Shown: positions 41,018 through 49,529, counted from the stretch's first letter. The stretch is 55,652 nt of DNA from Coprobacillus sp. CAG:826 (GCA_000437235.1 FR897044.1:1-55652), one strand, 5' to 3'. Notes: generated by a model from the sequence alone, not told the origin. Numbers and translations are program-made.

Positions 41018-41046
41018 TTGTTTATTTAATAAACAAAGTATATAAT
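41018..41046 (+). promoter_or_regulatory. Promoter with palindromic operator
   Basis: TTGTTT (41018-41023), 17 bases, TATAAT (41041-41046). TTGTTTAT-TTA-ATAAACAA (41018-41036) is a perfect 8-bp inverted repeat covering the -35 box and most of the spacer: an operator-like site for an unknown regulator. Confidence 0.7.
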
Positions 41047-41067
41047 ATCAAATGAGGTGAGAAAGCT

Positions 41068-42825
41068 GTGAAAGAATGGTATTTAAAGCATCAACCCCAA
41101 ATCATGACAGCTATGGTTGTAATTTTTTCTCTTTTAGCCATTGCTATTATTGTTCTTTTAGTTCTTTCTAGCTACTCTAAGAAAAAACAAGAAGATCATC
41201 TTCGTTTCAAAAAAAGAAAGTGTTACATTTTTACCATTTATATGGAGCAACGAAACGTTGTATTTTTTGAACGCACGAATCCGAAAGAACAAACTTCTAT
41301 GACTTTAGATTTTTTATATAAACATATTTTGAATCCTAAAGAACGCGATTTGTTTAGAGAATGGTTGGAGAATCTTTTTGTTGATAATCATAATCTTTTA
41401 TCCGAAATCGTTTTGAATTTTGATGGCAAACAAATTTTATCTTTATTCTTTACGGTAGATAGTTTGAACATTGAAAAGAAAATCATTCACTTATGTAGTT
41501 ATAATGTTGAATACTTACAAGATTCTTTAAAGAAGAGAAAATATTTCATGGCGCCTTTAAAAGAAATGCAAGGTGTTCCGATCGATTCAATTTATACCAA
41601 AAAGAATACTACAAATGGCGCGTTAATCTTTGTTCGTTTCTTTCCTTTAGACAAAAGATTAGATGAAGCAAAACAAAACGCGATTGCTAATGAATTAAGG
41701 CAAGTCATTTTACTTTTCATTAAAGAAAAGAGATCAAGATCACGAATTGAATTCGATGATAGTAAATGCTTTGTTATTTTAGATGTAAATACCGCAAACT
41801 TAGCGGAAAAGCAACAAGCAGTATTTCAATTAATTAAAAAATTAAACTCTCGACTAGAAATTAACTCTTGCCAAGAAGATTTTGATTTTTCTATCGGTGT
41901 AGCGGAATTAAAATATTTTACCGATGGAAAGAAATGCTTAGAAGTTGCGCGTAATAAAGCAATGGCAGCGGAACGTCAAGATAGCAAAATGGAATGGTAT
42001 TCTAATGGCGATTCCGTTAAAGAATTTGGTGAAGAAGTTTGGGAACAAGAACTGGATAATGCCATACACGGGAAAAAGAAAGACCGCCGTTTACAATTCT
42101 TATATGCGCCTTTAGTGCAAGCTACGTTACCCGCTAAAATGTTTGGTTATATTACGTATGTAGAACCAGAAAATTCAGAATTCCACAGTTTTGAAGAAAT
42201 GAAAATCAAAGCGAATGAATATAATCGCAATTATGAATTATTATCTTTAACGTCCAAGACATTAATTAATAAGTTCTATAATGAAGTGGTGAAACGCTTT
42301 ATTGAAAGTGGTCAAGAAAATAACTTACGCCTTTTCTTACCCGTCATGATTTACGATAAAGATTTAATTTTAAAAGTTCTTTCGGAAATTCGACATACCA
42401 AAGATTGTCATGTAGTCATCATGATGGATGAAAATGACATGAATGAAATTGTCTCTAAAAATTATGAAGAAGCGATTGAATATTTGAAATTGATTAAAAA
42501 GAAAAAGTATGAAATTGCTTTAGCTTTAAAGAGCAGTAATTTAACCTGGGCGAATGGTGTTTATGAAGTATTTGATTACTTTGTTATTGATAAAACGTTA
42601 ACCAGTGGAAAAGAAAGTTTAGATTCGAGTTCGGCAATTAAACGGTTATCTACCAAATTAACCGTCTTCCAAAAACCATTAATTGCTTTAGATATGACGA
42701 CCAAAGCGATGATTCAAATTTTACGCGAAAGAGGATTCTTTATTTTTGGTGGCAATGCAATTGAAATGAGAAGTGAAGACATTGTTGAATTAACGCCTCG
42801 AAAAATGAGTGTTGTTAGAAAATAA
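41068..42825 (+). CDS. Membrane protein with degenerate GGDEF and EAL domains
   Basis: 585 residues. One membrane helix (about 14-34), a linker, a GGDEF-like domain (about 183-325; FVRFFPLDKRLDEAKQNAIA, FDFSIGVAELKYF, which resembles the SiGia strand), and an EAL-like domain (about 328-580; WEQELDNAIHGKKKDRRLQF, MFGYITYVEPE, DYFVIDKTL). The signature GGDEF loop reads FDDSKCF and no EAL triad is visible, so neither diguanylate cyclase nor phosphodiesterase activity is expected; binding of c-di-GMP or protein signalling may remain. The start is GTG with GAGGTGAG upstream. The next gene, proS, starts 12 bases on, so the transcript probably includes it. Confidence 0.72.
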   Translation: MKEWYLKHQPQIMTAMVVIFSLLAIAIIVLLVLSSYSKKKQEDHLRFKKRKCYIFTIYMEQRNVVFFERTNPKEQTSMTLDFLYKHILNPKERDLFREWLENLFVDNHNLLSEIVLNFDGKQILSLFFTVDSLNIEKKIIHLCSYNVEYLQDSLKKRKYFMAPLKEMQGVPIDSIYTKKNTTNGALIFVRFFPLDKRLDEAKQNAIANELRQVILLFIKEKRSRSRIEFDDSKCFVILDVNTANLAEKQQAVFQLIKKLNSRLEINSCQEDFDFSIGVAELKYFTDGKKCLEVARNKAMAAERQDSKMEWYSNGDSVKEFGEEVWEQELDNAIHGKKKDRRLQFLYAPLVQATLPAKMFGYITYVEPENSEFHSFEEMKIKANEYNRNYELLSLTSKTLINKFYNEVVKRFIESGQENNLRLFLPVMIYDKDLILKVLSEIRHTKDCHVVIMMDENDMNEIVSKNYEEAIEYLKLIKKKKYEIALALKSSNLTWANGVYEVFDYFVIDKTLTSGKESLDSSSAIKRLSTKLTVFQKPLIALDMTTKAMIQILRERGFFIFGGNAIEMRSEDIVELTPRKMSVVRK

Positions 42826-42837
42826 GGAGTGAGATTT

Positions 42838-44277
42838 ATGGCAACAGAAAATAAAAATGACGCAATTACTTCGCAAGAAGAAGATTTTGCACAATGGTAT
42901 ACGGATGTATGTAGAAAAGCAGAATTAATGGATTATTCTTCCGTTAAGGGCTTTATTATTTATCGTCCTTATGGCTATGCGATTTGGGAACAAATCCAGC
43001 AATATTTAGACAAGAAATTTAAAGAAACAGGACATCAAAATGTGTATATGCCAATGATGATTCCTTCTTCTTTATTCCAAAAAGAAAAAGATCACGTGGA
43101 AGGATTTGCCCCTGAATGTGCGATTGTGACCATCGGAGGAAAGAACAAATTAGACGACCCTTTAATTGTTCGTCCAACCAGTGAAACATTGTTTTGTGAG
43201 CATTTTTCAAAGATTGTCTCATCCTATCGCGATTTACCATTAAAATACAATCAATGGTGTTCTGTTGTTCGTTGGGAAAAGACCACTCGACCTTTCTTAA
43301 GAGGCTCCGAATTCTTATGGCAAGAAGGTCATACCATTCATGCTACGGAAGAAGAAGCACGGCATGAAACTTTACAAATGTTAGAAATTTATAACCAATT
43401 AGGAAAAGAACTTTTAGCGATTCCTTTTAGCATCGGAAGAAAAACTGATAAAGAAAAATTTGCTGGTGCAGAAGAAACGTATTCCATTGAAGCTTTAATG
43501 CCCGATGGAAAAGCGTTACAAAGCGGAACTTCCCACTTCTTCGGTCATAGTTTTGCTGATGCTTTTGGTATTCACTTTCAAGATAAAGACGGCAAATTAA
43601 AACCTGTAGAACAAACCTCTTGGGGAGTGTCCACTCGTTTATTAGGCGCTTTAATTATGGTACATGGTGATGATAATGGTTTAGTCCTTCCACCACGTGT
43701 GGCGCCTACGCAAATCGTCATTGTCCCAATTCAAATTCAAAAACCAGGGGTATTAGAAAAAGCAAGAGAAATTGAAAAAACTTTAAAAGAAGCAGGATAT
43801 CGTGTCCATTTAGATGACGATCCTTCAACGACTCCAGGCTGGAAATTCCATGAATACGAAATGAAGGGTATTCCTCTTCGTATTGAAATTGGTCCACGTG
43901 ATATTCAAAATAACGTCTTCGTGGCTTCTAAACGTAATGATGGCGTAAAGGCTACTTATCCATTAGACCAATTAGTGCCACAAGTACATGCGTTATTAGA
44001 TTTAATCTATGAAGAAATGTATGAAAAAGCAATGAACTACTTATTAGCCCATACTACCGAAGTTCATGCTTATGATGAATTTAAAGATGTTCTTGAACAT
44101 AAAGGTGGCTATGTTAAGATGATGTGGTGCGGTGATGAAGAGTGTGAAAACAAGATTAAAGCCGACACGAACGCAACTTCAAGATGTATGCCATTCGACC
44201 AAACACCATTTGACGATGTTTGCCCAATCTGTGGTAAGAAAGCAAAGAAAGTCGTTCTCTTTGCTAAAGCCTATTAA
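42838..44277 (+). CDS. proS: Prolyl-tRNA synthetase, eukaryote/archaea-like type
   Basis: 479 residues, class II synthetase. IRPYGYAIWEQIQQYLD-type start, VYMPMMIPSSLFQKEKDHVE, LIVRPTSETLFCEHFS (motif 2 region), FLWQEGHTIHATEEEA, LQSGTSHFFGHSFADAF and SWGVSTRLLGALIMVHGDD (motif 3). No INS editing domain between motifs 2 and 3. The C-terminal domain has a zinc site (CGDEEC, CPIC) and ends in the Lys/Tyr tail FAKAY typical of the eukaryote-like class. Charges tRNA-Pro. The ATG at 42838 follows AAGGAGTG. A terminator follows at 44287-44332. Confidence 0.95.
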   Translation: MATENKNDAITSQEEDFAQWYTDVCRKAELMDYSSVKGFIIYRPYGYAIWEQIQQYLDKKFKETGHQNVYMPMMIPSSLFQKEKDHVEGFAPECAIVTIGGKNKLDDPLIVRPTSETLFCEHFSKIVSSYRDLPLKYNQWCSVVRWEKTTRPFLRGSEFLWQEGHTIHATEEEARHETLQMLEIYNQLGKELLAIPFSIGRKTDKEKFAGAEETYSIEALMPDGKALQSGTSHFFGHSFADAFGIHFQDKDGKLKPVEQTSWGVSTRLLGALIMVHGDDNGLVLPPRVAPTQIVIVPIQIQKPGVLEKAREIEKTLKEAGYRVHLDDDPSTTPGWKFHEYEMKGIPLRIEIGPRDIQNNVFVASKRNDGVKATYPLDQLVPQVHALLDLIYEEMYEKAMNYLLAHTTEVHAYDEFKDVLEHKGGYVKMMWCGDEECENKIKADTNATSRCMPFDQTPFDDVCPICGKKAKKVVLFAKAY

Positions 44278-44286
44278 TCAATTGAT

Positions 44287-44332
44287 AAAAGAAGGTGAAT
44301 AAGGGGTTATCCTTTATCTCCTTCTTTTTTTA
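44287..44332 (+). terminator. proS terminator
   Basis: AGAAGG and CCTTCT arms with an inner ATAAGG/CCTTTAT stem, then a T-run (44326-44332). Confidence 0.82.
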
Positions 44333-44360
44333 TACAAAATCAAAATATGACAAAATGCGT

Positions 44361-44389
44361 TTGACAAAGAAAGTCTTTTTATAGATAAT
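44361..44389 (+). promoter_or_regulatory. Promoter of the XRE-membrane regulator
   Basis: TTGACA (44361-44366), 17 bases, GATAAT (44384-44389). Confidence 0.78.
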
Positions 44390-44412
44390 TTACATACAAG
44401 GAGGTTTTGCTA

Positions 44413-45072
44413 ATGGAAAAAGAGGAACTATACTTAATTGTTGCCAAAAATATATCTGATTTACGAAGAGCAGCAGGGATGACACAATTAGACCTTGCTG
44501 ATAAAATACATTACTCAGATAAAACGGTTTCCAAATGGGAAAGAGGCGAAGCTATTCCCGATGCTGAAACGATTATTTTACTTGCTGAAGTATTCGGCGT
44601 TACAAGTAATGAAATATTATATAAACCGATGATGAAGAAAGTGCATACGTCCAAAAAAGAATTGTTTACTTGGAATCATTATTTCATCACTTTGATTTCA
44701 ATTTGTATTCCTTATTTAGTGCTTGCTATATGTATGTTTTTTGTAGGGACACTAGAACCGTCTGCCTTTAAAGAATGGTGGCTACCAATGCTTTTATATG
44801 GTGTATCCGTATCTTTTATTGTTTGGCTTGTCTTTGCTTCTTTATGGTGGCCTTCTTTATGGCAACAAATTGTATGCTCAGGATTAGTGTGGAGCATTGC
44901 CGTATCCATTCATCTCACGTTTAGTAATATTATGATCCTACTTATTTATGGAATTGCGGGTGTTTTACAGATTGCAATTTTCTTCTGGTGGCTCTTAAAG
45001 AAGTCGATAGGCATTAAAAGAGAAAAATGGAGATTCCTTCCTAAAAAGGTAGAAAAAATCAACAAAAATTAA
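44413..45072 (+). CDS. XRE regulator tethered to the membrane
   Basis: 219 residues. An N-terminal Cro/C1 helix-turn-helix (about 8-65; NISDLRRAAGMTQLDLADKI, SDKTVSKWERGEAIPDAETI), then a linker and four hydrophobic helices (about 78-100, 110-130, 133-160, 165-190). Such proteins probably report an envelope or ligand signal to DNA. The ATG at 44413 follows AAGGAGG, with its own strong promoter, and is a single-gene unit with terminator 45116-45157. Targets cannot be seen. Confidence 0.82.
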   Translation: MEKEELYLIVAKNISDLRRAAGMTQLDLADKIHYSDKTVSKWERGEAIPDAETIILLAEVFGVTSNEILYKPMMKKVHTSKKELFTWNHYFITLISICIPYLVLAICMFFVGTLEPSAFKEWWLPMLLYGVSVSFIVWLVFASLWWPSLWQQIVCSGLVWSIAVSIHLTFSNIMILLIYGIAGVLQIAIFFWWLLKKSIGIKREKWRFLPKKVEKINKN

Positions 45073-45115
45073 TGAATTGATTGAAAAAACGTTCAATTCT
45101 ACTACTGAAATCATG

Positions 45116-45157
45116 AAAGTAGAGTGTGGTTTATCGCACTCTACTTTTTCTTTTTTT
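45116..45157 (+). terminator. Terminator
   Basis: AAGTAGAGTG and CACTCTACTT stem, followed by T-rich DNA. Confidence 0.85.
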
Positions 45158-45238
45158 ATTAGAGAATTTTAAAAAGCTAAGTAGAGTGATTCTTTTTTTA
45201 TTTTGTTATAAATTGGGTAGTGTAAAGGAGGAATTGTT

Positions 45239-45874
45239 ATGGAAAAATCTAGTACTAAAATTAACCCTGCTTGTTTAAATACCAAAGAAAAGAAATGGAT
45301 AGGGCTTGCTAAAACCATTCGTGTGATGACAATTGCCCCCGTGATTGCTCTTATTGCTTTTCTTCTACTTTGGTTTTTAAAAAGAGAAGTTTTTATGGAT
45401 GTGAAAGGATTGTTACTTGCCATTTTATTTATTGTTGTATTTCCAATTTTGGCGTATCCTTTACAGCCTCTACTCCCGCATTTTAAAAAGAAAGGAAGAA
45501 AAGGACAAAGACAACTTGCAATTATCATGTCTGTTTTAGGTTATGCTTTGGGCATTATTTTATCTTTTGCTTTGTCTTTTTCCGATGGGACGAAGATGAT
45601 TTTTGTATGCTATTCGGTCGCAGGTTTGTTAATTTTCTTATTTACGAAATTTACGCCAATTAAGGCGAGTGGACATACTTGTGGAGTAGCAGGACCTATC
45701 ATTTATTTGACTTATTTTTTAGGTGCTTATGCTTTATTCGGCCTTATCATTCTTACCCTCGTTTATTGGTCTTCTTTATATATGAAACGCCATACATTAT
45801 CCGAATTAGCATGGGGCACAATTGCCTCTATCATCGCTTTTTTAAGTGCTTATTTATTCATTGTTATTTTATAA
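45239..45874 (+). CDS. PAP2-like integral membrane protein
   Basis: 211 residues with about six hydrophobic segments. KASGHTCGVAGPIIY (like PSGH) and KRHTLSELAWG (like R-x5-H-x3-D) fall where PAP2 phosphatases have their second and third catalytic blocks; the first K-x6-RP block is not evident. So this is a divergent or inactive relative. AAAGGAGG precedes the ATG. DegV follows 15 bases later, making a likely two-gene unit. Confidence 0.65.
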   Translation: MEKSSTKINPACLNTKEKKWIGLAKTIRVMTIAPVIALIAFLLLWFLKREVFMDVKGLLLAILFIVVFPILAYPLQPLLPHFKKKGRKGQRQLAIIMSVLGYALGIILSFALSFSDGTKMIFVCYSVAGLLIFLFTKFTPIKASGHTCGVAGPIIYLTYFLGAYALFGLIILTLVYWSSLYMKRHTLSELAWGTIASIIAFLSAYLFIVIL

Positions 45875-45889
45875 AAGGAGAAAATGAAA

Positions 45890-46783
45890 ATGGGAAACAA
45901 GGAATTTATTATGAGTTGTAGCTCACCAGTTGATGTCGATGCTAGTTATTTTACGAGTAGAAATGTTCGCATTCTTTATTATCATTATATGATGGATGAT
46001 GTAGAACATGAAGATATTATGGGAAGAAATAAAGAAGAACTTCACCAATTTTTTGAAAGTTTAAAAAAAGGAAAACGTTCTTTTACTTCACAAATTGCCA
46101 TTGATCAGTATATTGAATATTTTGAAGAACTTTTAAAAGAAAAATTACCAATTTTACATATTGAACTAGGAACAGGCATGACGAATTCTACCATCAATGC
46201 TTTAAAAGCAGTAACCATGATAAAAGAGAAACATCCTGAAGCACGAATTGATGTCATTGATTCTTTATGTAGCTCTTCAGGGTATGGCTTACTCGTTGAT
46301 TACGCTTTAGATTTAAGAGATGAAGGTAAAAGCATAGATGAAATTGAAGCGTGGATCATTGATCATCGTAATCAAGTTCATCATCAATTCTTTTGCACGG
46401 ATTTGAGCTATTTTAAAAGAAGTGGACGGATTACTATGATGACTGCATTCTTTGGCTCTATTATGAAAGCGTGTCCGATTATGAAACTCAATAAAGATGG
46501 AAAAATTATTGTATATAATAAAGCTTTTGGAAGAAAGAACGCTATCCGTAAAACTGTGGAAGAAGTCATGAAACATATTAAAGACGGAAAAGATTATCAT
46601 GGTAAATTATGGATTAATGGTTCTGATGTTCCAGAAATGGTAGAAACCGTCCGTCAAGCTTTAATTCAAGCAGCACCAGGATTAGAAGATAAAATTCGTA
46701 TTTGGGATATTGGCACGATTATTGGCTCACATTGTGGACCAGGAACTGTTGCGGTTTATTTCTTAGGCGATGAAAGAGAATAA
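45890..46783 (+). CDS. DegV family fatty-acid-binding protein
   Basis: 297 residues. DegV fold: MSCSSPVDVDASYFTSRNVR with the Ser cluster for the ligand carboxylate, SFTSQIAIDQYIEYFEELLK, LHIELGTGMTNSTINALKAV and RIDVIDSLCSSSGYGLLVDY, FCTDLSYFKRSGRI, with the C-terminal GSHCGPGTVAVYF. DegV proteins bind fatty acids; FakB members hand them to FakA for phosphorylation and entry into phospholipids. No fakA is near. The ATG at 45890 is preferred to 45884 because AAAGGAG stands 9 bases upstream. Confidence 0.9.
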   Translation: MGNKEFIMSCSSPVDVDASYFTSRNVRILYYHYMMDDVEHEDIMGRNKEELHQFFESLKKGKRSFTSQIAIDQYIEYFEELLKEKLPILHIELGTGMTNSTINALKAVTMIKEKHPEARIDVIDSLCSSSGYGLLVDYALDLRDEGKSIDEIEAWIIDHRNQVHHQFFCTDLSYFKRSGRITMMTAFFGSIMKACPIMKLNKDGKIIVYNKAFGRKNAIRKTVEEVMKHIKDGKDYHGKLWINGSDVPEMVETVRQALIQAAPGLEDKIRIWDIGTIIGSHCGPGTVAVYFLGDERE

Positions 46784-46791
46784 AAAAAGTA

Positions 46792-46820
46792 TTGAAAGAA
46801 ACGCCGGTTTATGTTACTAT
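46792..46820 (+). promoter_or_regulatory. Promoter of tRNA-Ser(GCT)
   Basis: TTGAAA (46792-46797), 17 bases, TACTAT (46815-46820) with extended TG. Confidence 0.65.
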
Positions 46821-46832
46821 TACATAGCCGTT

Positions 46833-46923
46833 GGAGCAATACCCAAGTTGGTGAAGGGGCGTCCCTGCTAAGGACGTAGATCGGGTAACTGGTGCGAGAG
46901 TTCGAGTCTCTCTTGCTCCGCCA
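46833..46923 (+). tRNA. tRNA-Ser(GCT)
   Basis: Class II tRNA. Acceptor GGAGCAA/TTGCTCC, D-stem CCC/GGG, anticodon stem CGTCC/GGACG with loop CTGCTAA giving GCT (reads AGC/AGT), long variable arm, T-stem GAGAG/CTCTC with TTCGAGT loop, discriminator G, encoded CCA. Confidence 0.95.
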
Positions 46924-46933
46924 TCTAACAAAC

Positions 46934-46969
46934 AATGACTTGATACAATTGCTATCAGGTCTTTTTTTA
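46934..46969 (+). terminator. tRNA-Ser(GCT) terminator
   Basis: GACTTGATA and TATCAGGTC form a 9-bp stem with one mismatch, then seven T. Confidence 0.82.
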
Positions 46970-47000
46970 TGCGTTTTATACCGACGAAAACTAGTGTTTT

Positions 47001-47053
47001 AGCCCACATTTTGCCTTTTTAGGCCTTTTTTAGGCCTTTTGTGGGCTTTTTCT
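47001..47053 (+). terminator. Second hairpin after the tRNA
   Basis: GCCCAC and GTGGGC arms enclose two copies of TTTTTAGGCC; T-rich DNA follows. May mark the edge of the accessory island. Confidence 0.55.
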
Positions 47054-47139
47054 TTTGATTAGGAATTTCTATTTAGTAAAATCTAAAACAAAAAAACTTG
47101 CTAAATTCAAATTTTACAAAAATATTTATTGTAAAAAGC

Positions 47140-47439
47140 CTATTTTTTAGTTTTTGCTTTATAAATATCTAGAGGAACAAATTTACCTTTGTCACATTTT
47201 GGACAAGTTAATAGAGGGTATTCTTCAAATTCAGGGTAAAACATTTCTAAAACAACATCGGCTTCTAACTCTTCTTGTAATATACAACTTAGGCATTTAT
47301 AGTCGATAAATTCGTCATAAATATCTTGTTTTACAAAAGCTTCAACATCAACATATTGTCTAGTGTCTTCTGCAAAAAATTCTGCTCTATCTCTTTTTTC
47401 TTCTTCTGATATAGGTGCTTTTTTGATTGAAAATTTCAT
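47140..47439 (-). CDS. Hypothetical protein with a CxxC pair
   Basis: 99 residues, acidic. Two CxxC motifs, CLSC and CPKC, probably form a zinc ribbon; KGKFVPLDIYKAKTK is the basic end. No family is recognised. GGAG precedes the ATG on the minus strand. It is the first gene of the island. Confidence 0.65.
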   Translation of the reverse strand: MKFSIKKAPISEEEKRDRAEFFAEDTRQYVDVEAFVKQDIYDEFIDYKCLSCILQEELEADVVLEMFYPEFEEYPLLTCPKCDKGKFVPLDIYKAKTKK

Positions 47440-47731
47440 GATGTGTTTTCTCCTATAGGTTTATTTCGGAAGAATGATTTTTCAATATTACAAATCATTT
47501 CATGTCCACATTCTCATATTAATGGATTGTATGTTGCATTTCATATTTGCAGGTCGATAAAAAAATAAAAGAAACCTATAATTAAATTTGCTGAAATAAA
47601 GAAAGGGTTCCTTATGAATATATTAATAAATTCTAACGATAGTTTAACTGAATATTTTGAAACAATATTTACAACTCTATCAATACAACTTGTATTAAAC
47701 AATTTGTAAATTAAAGAGCTATTTTTAGTCA
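47440..47731. other. 292-base region without a clear gene
   Basis: A/T-rich. A 31-codon frame at 47614-47709 with AAAGGG before its ATG (MNILINSNDSLTEYFETIFT) may be the remains of a longer gene; no homology is recognised. Confidence 0.35.
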
Positions 47732-47760
47732 TTGACACGTTGTCAATCTATTGTTATAAT
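47732..47760 (+). promoter_or_regulatory. Consensus promoter with palindrome on the -35 box
   Basis: TTGACA (47732-47737), 17 bases, TATAAT (47755-47760): exact consensus. TTGACA-CGT-TGTCAA (47732-47746) is a perfect inverted repeat over the -35 box, operator-like. The ATG is at 47766, only 6 bases after TATAAT. Confidence 0.8.
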
Positions 47761-47765
47761 AAAGT

Positions 47766-48311
47766 ATGAGAAAAATAGATTTTTTAAGTTCAGGATTAAT
47801 AATTTCTTTATTCCTTTTTGGTTGTTCTCCTTCAAATAAAGTGAAGGAATATATGCTTAATGATTATCAGTTTAGCGCAGCAAAAGATAATGCAAATGAC
47901 ATAATAAGATTAACAATGAATAAAGATAATACATATGAATTTTGCTATAAAAAGAAAACATCTATTAATAATTTTGATATTAAAATAAATGATAAATGGG
48001 AACTTATTTGTGCTTTTACTTACAAATGGACGTATAACAATACTTCTTATAAAGACTTAAAAATGACAGTTAAATCTGATGTTGGGGTTTTTAAATTAAA
48101 TAGTTGCTATAGTAATAATGGGTTACAGAATTACCTTGCACTAGATGATAATTCTTATTACTTATGGGCAACTGGAGAAGAAGTAAATAAAGAATATTTA
48201 TTTAGTTTAAGAAAAGATGGTTATAATGGACAATATAAAGAAGGAGCTATAGAGTTTCGTGGTACTAGATTATATCCACGTGGTTATGCTATGGCTGAAT
48301 GGGGAAAATAA
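47766..48311 (+). CDS. Lipoprotein on an apparently leaderless mRNA
   Basis: 181 residues. Signal peptide MRKIDFLSSGLIISLFLFGC with lipobox LFGC at about 17-20, then a Lys/Asn-rich mature part (YKKKTSINNFDIKINDKWE) of unknown function. The expected transcription start, 47767, coincides with the ATG, and no ribosome site exists upstream. There is no in-frame ATG later that keeps the signal peptide. Likely expressed from a leaderless transcript. A strong but perhaps repressed promoter stands in front. Confidence 0.7.
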   Translation: MRKIDFLSSGLIISLFLFGCSPSNKVKEYMLNDYQFSAAKDNANDIIRLTMNKDNTYEFCYKKKTSINNFDIKINDKWELICAFTYKWTYNNTSYKDLKMTVKSDVGVFKLNSCYSNNGLQNYLALDDNSYYLWATGEEVNKEYLFSLRKDGYNGQYKEGAIEFRGTRLYPRGYAMAEWGK

Positions 48312-48689
48312 ATTTCTACATATAGAATATTTTTATCACCTTTTAATACTTATCAAAACAAGTTTGCATTTAAAGACGAAAGAATAAATGATCTAATGCT
48401 AGAATGGTCAAAAGATGAAGATTTCTGGGTAAGAAGAATAGCAATAGACCATCAATTATGTAGAAAAGAGAAAACTAATACAAAATTATTGGAAGCAATA
48501 TTAGTTAATAATTTTGGTAGTAATAATTTTTTTATAGATAAGGCAGTCGGTTGGAGCTTACGAGATTATTCAAAAACAAATCCTGAATTGGTTATAGAGT
48601 TTGTTGAAAAATGCAAAGATAAAATGGACAAATTAAGTATTAAAGAGACTAGTAAATATATAGAATTAGCAATACAAATTATCGTTTGA
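48312..48689 (+). pseudogene. C-terminal fragment of an AlkD-type DNA glycosylase
   Basis: The frame that reads LEWSKDEDFWVRRIAIDHQL (about 48396 onward) and FFIDKAVGWSLRDYSKTNPE (ending near 48689) is the C-terminal part of the AlkD family of HEAT-repeat DNA glycosylases removing alkylated bases; the RRIA...QL and FFI-KA-GW-LR-YSK blocks are diagnostic. The protein normally has about 220 residues, and roughly the first 120 are missing. The frame continues upstream to 48312 (after the lipoprotein stop) but without homology I can see, so the 5' part was lost at the junction. Not expected to be active. Confidence 0.75.
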
Positions 48690-48702
48690 AAGTGAGGCAA
48701 AA

Positions 48703-49438
48703 ATGGGAAAAGATAATAAAATTGCATTAACTTATTCTATAGCAACATTATTGATTACATTTATCGTGGGACAAATTTTGTTAAGTTTATACCCAGATGG
48801 CAATACAATAGGCTCATCTATATTATTTATTTTAATGAATTTAGTTCCTATGATTGTTGCAATTATATTTGCAAAATATGAAAAAAAGAAACAAATAATT
48901 AAAAATATGTTTTTTTTTGCAAAAAGAAAAAATCACTCCATACATTTTGGCTGTATGCAGTGTGATAATATACTATGGAGTATCAGTTCCATTAGGAAAT
49001 GTTAAATTTACTAATGGAACGATATTGTCTTTATTATCTTATATGCCTTGGGCAATACTACAAGGTGGTCTTGAAGAATGTGGTTGGAGATGGTATTTAC
49101 AACCAAAATTAAATATAAAAAATTATTTTCTTAAAATGATTACAATATCAATTATATGGTTTTTATGGCATATTCCAATATATAGATTATCTTGGATAAC
49201 AGCAGGCTCATCAAATTATTTGATATTTTATTTAATGATATTGGGCAATACATTTATGTTTGGAGCAATCAAAGAATATTCAAAGGGAGTTTTACCATGT
49301 GTAATTGCTCATATTCTTATAGATTCTTTTGCTGTTCTTATGCTAGTACAAAGTAATATTATTCCAATAATTATATTAGTAATTATAGAAATAGTAATAT
49401 CTGTTTTTGCAATTAGAAAAATACCAAATATAAATTAG
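48703..49438 (+). pseudogene. CPBP-family membrane protease, frameshifted at a T9 tract
   Basis: The N-terminal part (48703-48909; three membrane helices) and the C-terminal part (48917-49438) are in different frames, joined at nine T (48910-48918). With eight T the reading is continuous: ATG-TTT-TTT-TTG-CAA. The C-terminal part holds the intramembrane Glu protease motifs: GGLEECGWRWYLQ (EExxxR), WFLWHIPI (FxxxH) and a final HILIDSF. Such proteins act in CAAX-like processing or bacteriocin immunity. It may be a pseudogene, a phase-variable gene, or a read error. Starts 14 bases after the alkD fragment. Confidence 0.75.
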
Positions 49439-49461
49439 TAATACAAATTACAATTTATAGG

Positions 49462-49529
49462 TGTACGCATTTTTCACTAACTGTACGCAAAATTCTGTGA
49501 CTGTACGCATTTTTTAAGGGGTGTACGCA
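49462..49529 (+). repeat. Four TGTACGCA direct repeats at exact 20-base spacing
   Basis: TGTACGCA starts at 49462, 49482, 49502 and 49522, each followed by A/T. Spacing of 20 bases places all copies on one face of the helix. The pattern resembles iterons or the subterminal binding-site repeats of IS21-type elements. No transposase or Rep gene lies beside them. Confidence 0.8.

Noticed and set aside
45169..45528. Minus-strand 119-codon frame opposite the PAP2-like gene
   Set aside because: Antisense of a membrane protein with strong ribosome site; no signal of its own.
47001..47053. CRISPR-like or attachment-site repeat (TTTTTAGGCC twice)
   Set aside because: Only two short copies inside a hairpin; no copy of the tRNA 3' end was seen at the other side of the island.
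47541..47738. Minus-strand 65-codon hydrophobic frame
   Set aside because: A/T-rich DNA, no ribosome site, overlaps the promoter of the lipoprotein on the other strand.
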